A DNA stretch of 9,801 nt from UBA2100 sp964399345 (GCA_964399345.1 CAYNQE010000013.1:1-9801); one strand, 5' to 3'. Shown: positions 1-5,962, numbered from the stretch's first letter. Translations and numbers: made by a program. The notes: generated from the letters alone by a model not told the origin.

Positions 1-327
1 ATTCATTGACGTCTATATCGGTGCCAGTCTCGAGTATGCGGGAAACTCTGACCCAAGTGTGAAAATGGTCAAAACTTAGGCACACTTGAAAGTATCCAGT
101 ACTACTCATCACACATCTTGTGTGGCAGTAAAAATGTATCTGGTGCAGACAATCCGCAGGAAACCGAGCATCATTATGATGCGGAGGATCCTCACAGACT
201 ATACGCGGAACATGCCGTATGCATAGAAGCTGACTTGCATACATAAACATGATGATATAGTCGAGTCCTTATGGCGACATAAGGTTGGCGAGAGTATCGA
301 AAATTGCTCGTCATCTAAAATATTTCG
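1..327 (+). ncRNA. Group I intron 1 (after 23S position 1917), 5' end outside window
   Basis: This is the 3' part of a self-splicing intron. All four group I core elements are visible: P-like TATGCGGGAAAC (35-46), Q-like AATCCGCAGG (151-160), R-like CACAGACTATAC (193-204) and S-like GATATAGTC (254-262). GCGG of P can pair with CCGC of Q (P4), and GACTAT of R with ATAGTC of S (P7). A P8 stem is formed by GTATGCA (217-223) and TGCATAC (236-242). Peripheral hairpins include AAGTGTG (55-61) with CACACTT (81-87), and CACACA (110-115) with TGTGTG (119-124). The last intron base is G327, directly before A1918 of the rRNA. P1 and the 5' splice site are not visible. No endonuclease gene is present in the visible part. 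P3 looks weak (27-32 with 206-211, one mismatch and one G-U). Confidence 0.88.
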
Positions 328-341
328 AACGGTCCTAAGGT
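328..341 (+). rRNA. rrl: 23S rRNA micro-exon of 14 nt (E. coli 1918-1931)
   Basis: The bases AACGGTCCTAAGGT are the near-universal segment joining helices 69 and 70. They are flanked upstream by the terminal G of intron 1 and downstream by the start of intron 2. This segment overlaps the known target of the homing endonuclease I-CeuI (L1923), one of the most frequently invaded places in large-subunit rRNA. Confidence 0.92.
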
Positions 342-570
342 TTTGGTACTTTTTTAGAAAGGTGCCAAAAGGACTAGGACCGTTTAACAAATCAAAGCTG
401 CCTCGCTATGTAGTAATGCATAGTAGGTCCAAAAAAATATTTGGCTATATCGGTAAAAAACCTCTAAAGAGGAGAATACCGAGGGAAGTCGTAATTGACC
501 CCGTAGAGACTAAACGCCGAACACCCCTAGTGGGTGAAGATATAGTCCAACCGTAAGAAAGGAAACGGAG
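342..570 (+). ncRNA. Group I intron 2 (after 23S position 1931), 229 nt, no endonuclease gene
   Basis: This is a compact ribozyme. R-like GTAGAGACTA is at 503-512 and S-like GAAGATATAGTCC at 536-548. A P8 hairpin, CACCC (522-526) with GGGTG (532-536), sits between them. A GC-rich CCTC/GAGG hairpin lies upstream, followed by AATACC, as in intron 4. The exon before it (328-337) is perfectly complementary over 10 bases to 375-384, a guide-like pairing. An inner hairpin pairs 341-352 with 359-370, with two G-U pairs. The intron ends in G570 directly before AGCG, the rRNA continuation at 1932. It belongs to the same core type as intron 4: both share GACCCCGTAGAGACT and ACGCCGAAC. The 64-codon frame across it merely reads through the core and is not credible as a gene. 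Confidence 0.85.
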
Positions 571-582
571 AGCGTAATTCCT
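571..582 (+). rRNA. rrl: 23S rRNA micro-exon of 12 nt (E. coli 1932-1943)
   Basis: The bases AGCGTAATTCCT match the expected AGCGAAATTCCT except at position 1936, which is U instead of A. The flanks obey group I rules: G570 ends intron 2, and U582 forms a U-G wobble in P1 of intron 3. Joined to TGTCTAG at 1673 it restores a normal helix 71 context. Confidence 0.88.
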
Positions 583-1672
583 AAATTAGATTGGGACTAT
601 AGGCCGTAAGGGCTTATAGCAAATTCCGCTGTATGCGGGAAACCCCGGTAGTATCTGGAGCTACAACGTACATATGTTTACTTTGTCTGGTAAAATGTAT
701 GTATGCGTAAAAATGCTTCCAGTGATTCCGACTTAGATCGGAAGCCGGACAATCCGCAGGAAACGTTAAATGTGAGTAATTATTATTACTCAGGTTTTTT
801 TGCTGGAGAAATGACGTGTTCAATCATAAAAGCAACCAATCGGAATCCGAAAGGTCACTTTTATATGGTTGATTTCACGGTCTCCAATGCAGATAAGGTA
901 TTACTCAAGCATATAAATGAGAAAATCATGAATAGGTTTGGTGTAATAAGTCCTATAAAAGGGGCGTTCAACTTGAAAGTTAGAGGCAAGAATAGAGTTA
1001 GGGAAATTTTAAAATTTCTTAAAAACTATCCGATTATAATCGGAGATTTAGCCAAAAACAGAGTTGATATCTTATCTCAAGCGCTAGAGTATCTTGATTC
1101 ACATCGTGGTCATAATGCTCATAAAGAAAAGACAAAAGCGATGGATATTCTTAGACACAAACTTCGTCTTTTAAAGACGGAAGGAGTGGTTGAGAACACA
1201 TATGAACTAGAGTCTAAAATATCAAAAGATGCCATAGGGTATTTCTTTGCTGGTATTATAGACGGCGAAGGTTCGTTTGGCGTAAAACAGAGTGGTAAAT
1301 ACAAAGAACCATTTTTTACAATAGCAATGAAAGATCGCAAGATTATTGAATTGCTGTGCAACTTTCTTGAATATGGAAAGGTGCGATATAGAAAAGATGG
1401 TGTGTATCACTACGAAGTTAATAGCAGAAAAGAATTGCTGAAAATAGCGGATCTATTTCTTGTTAAATATCCATTAAAGCAAAAAAGACAACGAAACCGA
1501 TTGGTGAAGTTGCAACGGATCCTCAACGACTATACGCGGAACCACTCACGAAAGTGATGTGGATGATATAGTCTGAGCTATATGGCGACATATAGAGTTT
1601 GGCTCGCGCCAAACCGCTTCATAATCCATGGAGTCAGTATTCTTAAAACTTTAAGAAGAAAGTAACAGATTG
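583..1672 (+). ncRNA. Group I intron 3 (after 23S position 1943), with LAGLIDADG gene
   Basis: This 1090-nt intron has a complete, readable core. P1 pairs exon UCCU (579-582) plus AA (583-584) with UUGGGA (591-596), giving the diagnostic U582-G593 wobble at the splice site. P3 pairs TTCCGC (624-629) with GCGGAA (1536-1541). P-like TATGCGGGAAAC is near 633-645 and Q-like AATCCGCAGG at 751-760. R-like CAACGACTATAC is near 1524-1535 and S-like GATATAGTC near 1565-1573. P8 is TCAC (1546-1549) and GTGA (1554-1557) around a GAAA loop. The core closely resembles intron 1. An endonuclease frame fills the loop between Q and R, that is, the P6 region. The intron ends in G1672, and the exon resumes as TGTCTAG, which re-forms helix 71 (GUCUA with UAGAC). 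Confidence 0.9.
772..1557 (+). CDS. LAGLIDADG homing endonuclease, two-motif single-chain type
   Basis: The protein is predicted to cut the intron-less 23S allele and so spread intron 3; some relatives also help splicing. Two LAGLIDADG-type motifs are visible. The first is SGFFAGEMTC, 7-16 residues from the proposed start, and the second is FFAGIIDGEGSF, about residues 158-169. Each keeps the acidic residue at the catalytic position, the glutamates in GFFAGE and DGEGSF. This fits a monomeric enzyme of two similar halves in the LAGLIDADG_1 superfamily. The open frame extends up to an ATG at 703, but its first 23 codons read through the ribozyme Q element (they encode PDNPQET). I therefore prefer GTG at 772, giving 261 residues, with AGGAAA (758-763) as ribosome binding site. 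The last codons read the R, P3 and P8 parts of the intron, and TGA lies within P8. The family call is firm; the start is inferred. Confidence 0.88.
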   Translation: MSNYYYSGFFAGEMTCSIIKATNRNPKGHFYMVDFTVSNADKVLLKHINEKIMNRFGVISPIKGAFNLKVRGKNRVREILKFLKNYPIIIGDLAKNRVDILSQALEYLDSHRGHNAHKEKTKAMDILRHKLRLLKTEGVVENTYELESKISKDAIGYFFAGIIDGEGSFGVKQSGKYKEPFFTIAMKDRKIIELLCNFLEYGKVRYRKDGVYHYEVNSRKELLKIADLFLVKYPLKQKRQRNRLVKLQRILNDYTRNHSRK

Positions 1673-2228
1673 TGTCTAGTAATTGTAGACGTGCACGAAT
1701 GGCGTAACGACTGGGACACTGTCTCGAGGAACTGCCCGGTGAAAATGCAATTCCGGTAAAGATGCCGGATACCTGCAGCAGGACGGAAAGACCCCAGGAG
1801 CTTTACTACAGCTTCATATTGGGGGCGTGTGAACAATGCGTAGAATAGGTGGGAGACGTTGATCTAGTCATTTTGGTGACTAAGGAGTCGCCAGTGAAAT
1901 ACCACCCTTTGTTTATGCGTCTCCTAACCAGTGAGGAAAAACCTCATCGGAACAGTATGTGGCAGGTAGTTTTAGTGGGGCGCTATCCTCCTAAAAAGTA
2001 ACGGAGGAGTTTAAAGGTTCTCTAGGCGCGGATGGAAACCGTGCCGATAGTGTAATGGCATAAGAGAGCTTGACTGCAAGACGTACGTGTCAAGCAGGCG
2101 CGAAAGCGGAACATAGTGAACCGACAGTTTGCATTAGATGCAGCTGAAGATTAACGGATAAAAGTTACCCTGGGGATAACAGGCTGGTACCGCCTAAGAG
2201 TTCATATCGCCGGCGGTGTTCGGCACCT
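1673..2228 (+). rRNA. rrl: 23S rRNA exon (E. coli about 1944-2500)
   Basis: This is the longest 23S exon in the window. It covers late domain IV and most of domain V. It opens with helix 71, GTCTA/TAGAC, a compensated replacement of the E. coli GUCGG/CCGAC. It continues through GAATGGCGTAACGAC, GACGGAAAGACCCC, TAGGTGGGAGACG, AAATACCACCC, GTAACGGAGGAG, GGCATAAG and GGGGATAACAGGCTG. It ends in GTTCGGCACCT, where intron 4 enters after U2500 in the central loop of the peptidyl-transferase centre. Confidence 0.95.
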
Positions 2229-3123
2229 TAACCTTGAATAGTTACAATATTTAACATCGGGGTGCCTAGAAAAGAAATTTTCTACAAGAAAAATTTGGCT
2301 TATAACGGTGAACTCCATATACCAGCTCTACCTAAAATGGTAGAATACCAATATGGACAATACCGTGGGAAGTCTAACTCAAGAACAAGAATCACTCATT
2401 ATAGGAGCGCTTCTTGGTGATGGATATATGAGAGTTATGGAGGGGCGAAAAGATGCTTTTCTAGAAATCAATCATTCAATCAGAGCAAAAGAATATGTAG
2501 ACTGGAAATTTAAAATTCTGGAAAACATTTGCATATCACCACCAAAAGAGCGTTCTAGTGGTAAAGATGGAAGAAGGGCGTATCGCTTTTTTACCAAACA
2601 ACATCCACAGTTAACGAAAATATTGAATGCATTCTACGAGAACAAGAGAAAAACAATACCTAAAGATTTGGTTTTAACACCACTATCTTTGGCTGTATGG
2701 TTTATGGATGATGGTTCTAAATCGAGAAAATATGACATGTATTTGAATACACAGCAATTTTCTTTGGAAGAACAGAAACGATTACTACATGCTTTACGAA
2801 AGAAGGGTTTAAAAGCTCGCCTTAATAAGGACAAAAAGTATTATCGCATCAGGTTTTTAAAAGAAAGTGTAGGTAGACTAAATGAAATTATAGAACCTCA
2901 TATAGTTCCATCTATGCGATACAAATTGAGTTATGACCCCGTAGAGACTTAGACCTTAAGGTCTGGAGTGCTTCATATACGAAGTGCTAATACGCCGAAC
3001 TCCTAACCACACTAAGTGGAAGGAAGAAGATATAGTCCGATCCTATCAGTAATGGTAGAAATAATTACAATTGACCACGTAATGTGAACCTCGAAGGGAG
3101 TTGAACACCCTTTGTTTAGACAG
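2229..3123 (+). ncRNA. Group I intron 4 (after 23S position 2500), with LAGLIDADG gene
   Basis: This 895-nt intron has a very clear P1. Exon GGCACCU (2222-2228) pairs over seven positions with GGGUGCC (2260-2266), including the U2228-G2260 wobble that marks a group I 5' splice site. P2-like TAGAAAA/TTTTCTA (2267-2284) closes on a GAAA tetraloop. R-like GTAGAGACTT is at 2941-2950 and S-like GAAGATATAGTCC at 3026-3038. Two extra hairpins lie between P7 and P3: AGACCTTAAGGTCT (2951-2964), and 2967-2974 with 2981-2988. They resemble the P7.1/P7.2 hairpins of subgroup IA, although intron 2, its closest relative here, lacks them. The intron ends in G3123, and the rRNA resumes as CGATGTCGG. An endonuclease gene sits between the 5' core and R. 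Confidence 0.92.
2353..2952 (+). CDS. LAGLIDADG homing endonuclease (LAGLIDADG_2-like)
   Basis: This 199-residue intron-encoded protein is predicted to recognise the uninterrupted 23S sequence around position 2500 and drive homing of intron 4. Motif 1 is LIIGALLGDGYM (residues 15-26) and motif 2 is LAVWFMDDGSK (113-123). Their acidic residues D23 and D120 fit the catalytic position. The order and spacing resemble the LAGLIDADG_2 family of single-chain enzymes. The rest is lysine- and arginine-rich, as expected for a DNA-binding protein. It is not a close relative of the endonuclease in intron 3, so the two genes were probably acquired separately. The ATG at 2353 has no clear Shine-Dalgarno sequence. 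A CTACC/GGTAG hairpin lies just upstream. The last five codons (DPVET) read the ribozyme R element, and the stop TAG is formed at its edge. Confidence 0.9.
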   Translation: MDNTVGSLTQEQESLIIGALLGDGYMRVMEGRKDAFLEINHSIRAKEYVDWKFKILENICISPPKERSSGKDGRRAYRFFTKQHPQLTKILNAFYENKRKTIPKDLVLTPLSLAVWFMDDGSKSRKYDMYLNTQQFSLEEQKRLLHALRKKGLKARLNKDKKYYRIRFLKESVGRLNEIIEPHIVPSMRYKLSYDPVET

Positions 3124-3505
<382 letters not shown>

Positions 3506-3566
3506 TGTATGGAGTTCTCTAACAGCTTTGTTAAAAATTCTGTATGTCGATTTCAGTGTTATGTAG

Positions 3567-3582
3567 TACGTATTTGTACGTA
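3567..3582 (+). repeat. Short hairpin in the 23S to tRNA spacer
   Basis: TACGTA (3567-3572) and TACGTA (3577-3582) form a 6-bp stem around a TTTG loop. It lies in otherwise featureless spacer (3506-3593) after 23S rRNA. It may be a processing or spacer hairpin. No T-tract follows, so it is not an obvious terminator. Confidence 0.4.
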
Positions 3583-3593
3583 TGTTTGAATGT

Positions 3594-3752
3594 GGGGGAG
3601 TAAGCTCAAAGCCGAAGCCGTTAGAAAGTGGCTAAGGTGACGGGAGAGCTCTTTTTGGCAGAAGCTATTTACTGGTTCGGTTTTAGTGATCGTTGCAGAC
3701 TAATCCTTTTGTCATACATAAAGGAGTGCAGGTTCGAATCCTGCCTCCTTCA
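3594..3752 (+). tRNA. tRNA-like element, possibly an interrupted tRNA; identity unresolved
   Basis: The 3' part is a convincing tRNA end. A T-stem GCAGG/CCTGC encloses a canonical TTCGAAT loop (3728-3744), followed by the acceptor strand CTCCTTC and base A3752. No CCA is encoded. The only upstream partner for that acceptor strand that I can find is GGGGGAG at 3594-3600 (two G-U pairs, one at position 3-70). It is followed by TA and a D-stem-like AGCTC that pairs with GAGCT at 3646-3650, inside GGGAGAGCT, which resembles a D-arm 3' half. The resulting molecule would be 159 nt, roughly twice normal, with extra sequence in the D-loop and in the anticodon-to-variable region. No anticodon arm can be assigned with confidence. 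It may be an intron-bearing tRNA, a degenerate tRNA or an unrelated RNA with a tRNA-like end. Confidence 0.35.
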
Positions 3753-3757
3753 CTTGT

Positions 3758-3834
3758 CGGGGTGTGGCGCAGTCTGGTAGCGCAGTTGTCTGGGGGACAA
3801 CAGGTCGCAGGTTCAAATCCTGCCATCTCGACCA
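3758..3834 (+). tRNA. tRNA-Pro (anticodon GGG)
   Basis: A complete 77-nt cloverleaf is visible. The acceptor stem is CGGGGTG/CATCTCG (two G-U pairs). The D-arm is GCGC/GCGC around a loop containing TGGTA. The anticodon stem is GTTGT/ACAAC with loop CTGGGGG, and the anticodon GGG is at 3792-3794. The T-arm is GCAGG/CCTGC with loop TTCAAAT. The discriminator is A, and the CCA end is encoded (3832-3834), unlike the tRNA-like element just upstream. It would decode CCC and CCU. It sits between 23S and 5S rRNA and is probably co-transcribed with them. Confidence 0.95.
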
Positions 3835-3888
3835 CACCTCTCTCTATGAGGGGTTCACATTCAAGCATAGGTGCAGTTCGAATATTGT

Positions 3889-3998
3889 ATGTTGGTGTTT
3901 CATCGAAGGGGGTACACCTGTTCTCATTCCGAACACAGAAGTTAAGCCCTTCTGAGGCGATGGTAGTCGTAAAGGCAAGAGTAGCTCAACGCCAACAT
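3889..3998 (+). rRNA. rrf: 5S ribosomal RNA
   Basis: The ends pair as helix I: ATGTTGGTG (3889-3897) with CGCCAACAT (3990-3998). Internal landmarks are TACACCTGTTCTCATTCCGAACACAG (loop B/C region), GAAGTTAAGC and GGCGATGGTAGT, and GCAAGAGTAG near the 3' side. The length of 110 nt is within the usual 5S range. It follows tRNA-Pro and ends 13 bases before a strong terminator, so it is the last gene of the rRNA operon. Confidence 0.95.
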
Positions 3999-4011
3999 AG
4001 AGTATTTGAAC

Positions 4012-4046
4012 AACAAAAAGCACACCGCAACGGTGTGCTTTTTGTT
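4012..4046 (+). terminator. Intrinsic terminator of the rRNA operon
   Basis: A perfect 16-bp stem pairs positions 4012-4027 with 4031-4046 around a CAA loop. Its GC-rich centre GCACACCG/CGGTGTGC is flanked by A5 before and T5 after. The structure is symmetric and could also act on transcripts from the other strand. It overlaps the promoter-like site of the next gene. Confidence 0.93.
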
Positions 4047-4058
4047 ATACTAGTGTAA
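4043..4058 (+). promoter_or_regulatory. Extended -10 promoter, probably leaderless start
   Basis: TGTTATACT (4043-4051) matches the extended -10 pattern TGnTATAAT with one mismatch. There is no recognisable -35 because that space is taken by the terminator stem. Transcription would begin about seven bases downstream, at or next to A4058 of the ATG start codon. The mRNA would then have essentially no leader. Confidence 0.5.
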
Positions 4059-4825
4059 TGGCAACATCACAATGGGCTCGAAGACGACAAACAATGTACG
4101 CAGGAGGAATATTCTTATTTCTTTTTTTTACAATAACTCCATATATATTGATCACATCCTACGATAAGCCAACATGTTTTGACGGTAAGAAAAACCAAGG
4201 CGAAGTGAGCGTAGACCTTGGAGGGCCATGTACACTTTTAGATGAAAGTACGGTTATCCCTCACACTATTTTATGGGCACGAACATTTGAAGTTAAGGAT
4301 GGTTTTTATAACGCAGTAGCCTACATTGAAAATCCAAATCAAGAAGCGGGAGTTAAGGACGCGGTGTATCAATTTAAATTCTACGACGCGCAGAACGTTA
4401 TCATTGGTGAGCGCTTTGGAAGGGTATCTGTTCCACCTGGAAAAGTATTTCCAATTTTTGAAAGTAGAATAGATACAGGGAAACGTGTTCCAGTTAGAAC
4501 TTTCTTTAGTTTTGTTAATGACTTTGCCTGGGAGAAAATGCAAGATTCAGCAAGAGGTATAACAATTAATAACACAAGAATTAGTAACGCAAATACATCT
4601 CCTAGAATAGATGCAGACGTACGTAACAATTTATTTGAATCCAGAAAGAATATGGTATTCATCGCTACAGTGTTTGATTCAAATGGTAATGCGATAGCCT
4701 CATCAAGAACCTTAGTAGAGAGATTAAATGCAGACGAAAAGAAAACCATTGCCTTTACTTGGCCAGAAGGTTTTTCCTCTGACATAGCCCGAATTGATAT
4801 AGTACCTCTTGCAATTCCAAAGTAG
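4058..4825 (+). CDS. Membrane-anchored extracytoplasmic protein of unknown function
   Basis: I do not recognise a named function for this 255-residue protein. The N-terminus is basic (ARRR) and is followed by one hydrophobic segment, about residues 13-34, which suggests a signal anchor with the rest outside the cytoplasm. Just after it lies CFDGKKNQGE, then VDLGGPC. The motif has cysteines at 40 and 58 that could form a disulfide, and it resembles cysteine motifs seen in other predicted surface proteins. The remainder looks rich in beta-strands, with alternating hydrophobic residues and NP/PPG turns, as in immunoglobulin-like or FxLYD-type domains. It starts 11 bases after the rRNA terminator, has its own -10 site, and ends 6 bases before rodA, suggesting a shared transcript and a possible envelope role. 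There is no Shine-Dalgarno sequence. Confidence 0.8.
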   Translation: MATSQWARRRQTMYAGGIFLFLFFTITPYILITSYDKPTCFDGKKNQGEVSVDLGGPCTLLDESTVIPHTILWARTFEVKDGFYNAVAYIENPNQEAGVKDAVYQFKFYDAQNVIIGERFGRVSVPPGKVFPIFESRIDTGKRVPVRTFFSFVNDFAWEKMQDSARGITINNTRISNANTSPRIDADVRNNLFESRKNMVFIATVFDSNGNAIASSRTLVERLNADEKKTIAFTWPEGFSSDIARIDIVPLAIPK

Positions 4826-4831
4826 TTTTAT

Positions 4832-5962
4832 ATGCGCACTCTATCTCTAAAATATATAGGGCATATAGACACTCTACTTTTTATTTCCGCATTGCTCATA
4901 ACAGTAGCAGGGCTAGTTACGATGAATGCCTATGTGGAAAACAGTGTTTTCTTTGGGAAGCAAATTATATGGTTAGGTGTCTCTTTGGTAGTATTTTTTG
5001 CCTTTAGCTTTATAGACTTCAGATTTTTAAGAAGAACTAGCGTTGTTACGCTACTTTTTGGTATAACAGTAATATTACTTTTAGCGGTGTTTGTTTTTGG
5101 TGACGTTGTTAAAGGTGCACAAAGTAGGTTTAACTTCGGTGGTTTTGCAGTACAGCCGGCAGAGTACGCAAAGCTTGTGATAATTGCACTTCTGGCTAAA
5201 TATTTTACACGGAGACACATAGAAATAGCCCATGTCAGGCACATATTAGTCTCGGGGGTGTATTCATTTATTCTGTTTGCATTAATACTATTACAGCCAG
5301 ACTTCGGGTCAGCGATAATGATTTTCTTTGTGTGGTTCGGGATGGTGCTCGTTTCTGGGATTTCTAAGAAACATTTAGTTGTGGTTCTGCTAACGGGTCT
5401 CATATCAGTTGCTGGTATGTGGGCTTTTGTCTTCGCTGATTACCAAAAGGATAGAATACTGACATTCATTCATCCTCTTGCAGACATCCGAGGTACTGGA
5501 TACAACGCATATCAATCAACTATAGCAGTAGGCTCAGGTGAGCTGTTTGGGAAGGGAATAGGATACGGAACACAAAGTAAATTACAGTTCTTGCCAGAGT
5601 ATGAGACTGACTTTATATTTGCTTCCTTTTCGGAAGAGTGGGGATTTATTGGTGTAGTACTCTTATTTATTCTCTTTGCAGTTTTAATTTGGCGAATTCT
5701 TGAACACGCAAAGTTAGGCGCCACAAACTTCGAAACCTTATTTTCACTTGGTGTTGTTATTTTGTTTATTAGTCACTTTACCGTTCACGTTGGTATGAAC
5801 ATAGGACTTATGCCCGTCACCGGGGTAACTTTACCGTTTATGAGCTACGGTGGATCGCATCTTCTTACAGAATACGCAGCTTTAGGAATTATTATGGGAA
5901 TGAGCAGATATTCTCGCACCGTTCATCGTGATGATGCACAACGAGAATTTTTAGGCGTATAG
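4832..5962 (+). CDS. rodA: Rod shape-determining protein RodA, SEDS peptidoglycan polymerase
   Basis: RodA is a polytopic membrane glycosyltransferase that polymerises lipid II into glycan strands for cell elongation, normally with a class B penicillin-binding protein. The 376 residues are of usual length and contain about ten hydrophobic segments. Family hallmarks are GAQSRFNFGG and QPAEYAKL near residues 90-110, QPDFGSA (Q155-P156-D157), GYNAYQSTIAVGSG, and FGKGIGYGTQSKLQFLPE. D260 in TDFIFASFSEEWGF corresponds to the catalytic aspartate of the SEDS family. MPVTGVTLPFMSYGG lies near the C-terminus. RodA is preferred over FtsW because of the GKG-GTQSKLQFLPE segment and the lack of FtsW-type extensions, but SEDS paralogues are hard to separate by eye. 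It starts 6 bases after the upstream gene without a Shine-Dalgarno sequence, so it is probably cotranscribed. No mreBCD or PBP2 gene is present here. Confidence 0.93.
   Translation: MRTLSLKYIGHIDTLLFISALLITVAGLVTMNAYVENSVFFGKQIIWLGVSLVVFFAFSFIDFRFLRRTSVVTLLFGITVILLLAVFVFGDVVKGAQSRFNFGGFAVQPAEYAKLVIIALLAKYFTRRHIEIAHVRHILVSGVYSFILFALILLQPDFGSAIMIFFVWFGMVLVSGISKKHLVVVLLTGLISVAGMWAFVFADYQKDRILTFIHPLADIRGTGYNAYQSTIAVGSGELFGKGIGYGTQSKLQFLPEYETDFIFASFSEEWGFIGVVLLFILFAVLIWRILEHAKLGATNFETLFSLGVVILFISHFTVHVGMNIGLMPVTGVTLPFMSYGGSHLLTEYAALGIIMGMSRYSRTVHRDDAQREFLGV

Noticed and set aside
362..556. 64-codon plus-strand frame in intron 2
   Set aside because: It runs through the ribozyme R and S elements, has no endonuclease motif, and needs a GTG start without a ribosome binding site. 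A chance frame is the simpler reading.
621..627. AAATTCC, which resembles 23S positions 1936-1942, as an exon
   Set aside because: It forms the P3 5' strand of intron 3 (TTCCGC pairs with GCGGAA at 1536-1541). The true exon is AGCGTAATTCCT at 571-582, which fits the intron ends.
3594..3752. tmRNA (ssrA) as an explanation of the tRNA-like end
   Set aside because: The element is too short, and no tag-peptide frame or typical tmRNA 5' domain sequence was found.
3835..3888. Second tRNA between tRNA-Pro and 5S, suggested by a TTCGAAT string at about 3877
   Set aside because: The flanking bases do not form a T-stem, and no acceptor stem is present. Only a small CTC/GAG hairpin is visible.
3693..4058. 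121-codon frame across the tRNA and 5S region
   Set aside because: It overlaps tRNA-Pro, 5S rRNA and the terminator, whose structures explain the sequence.
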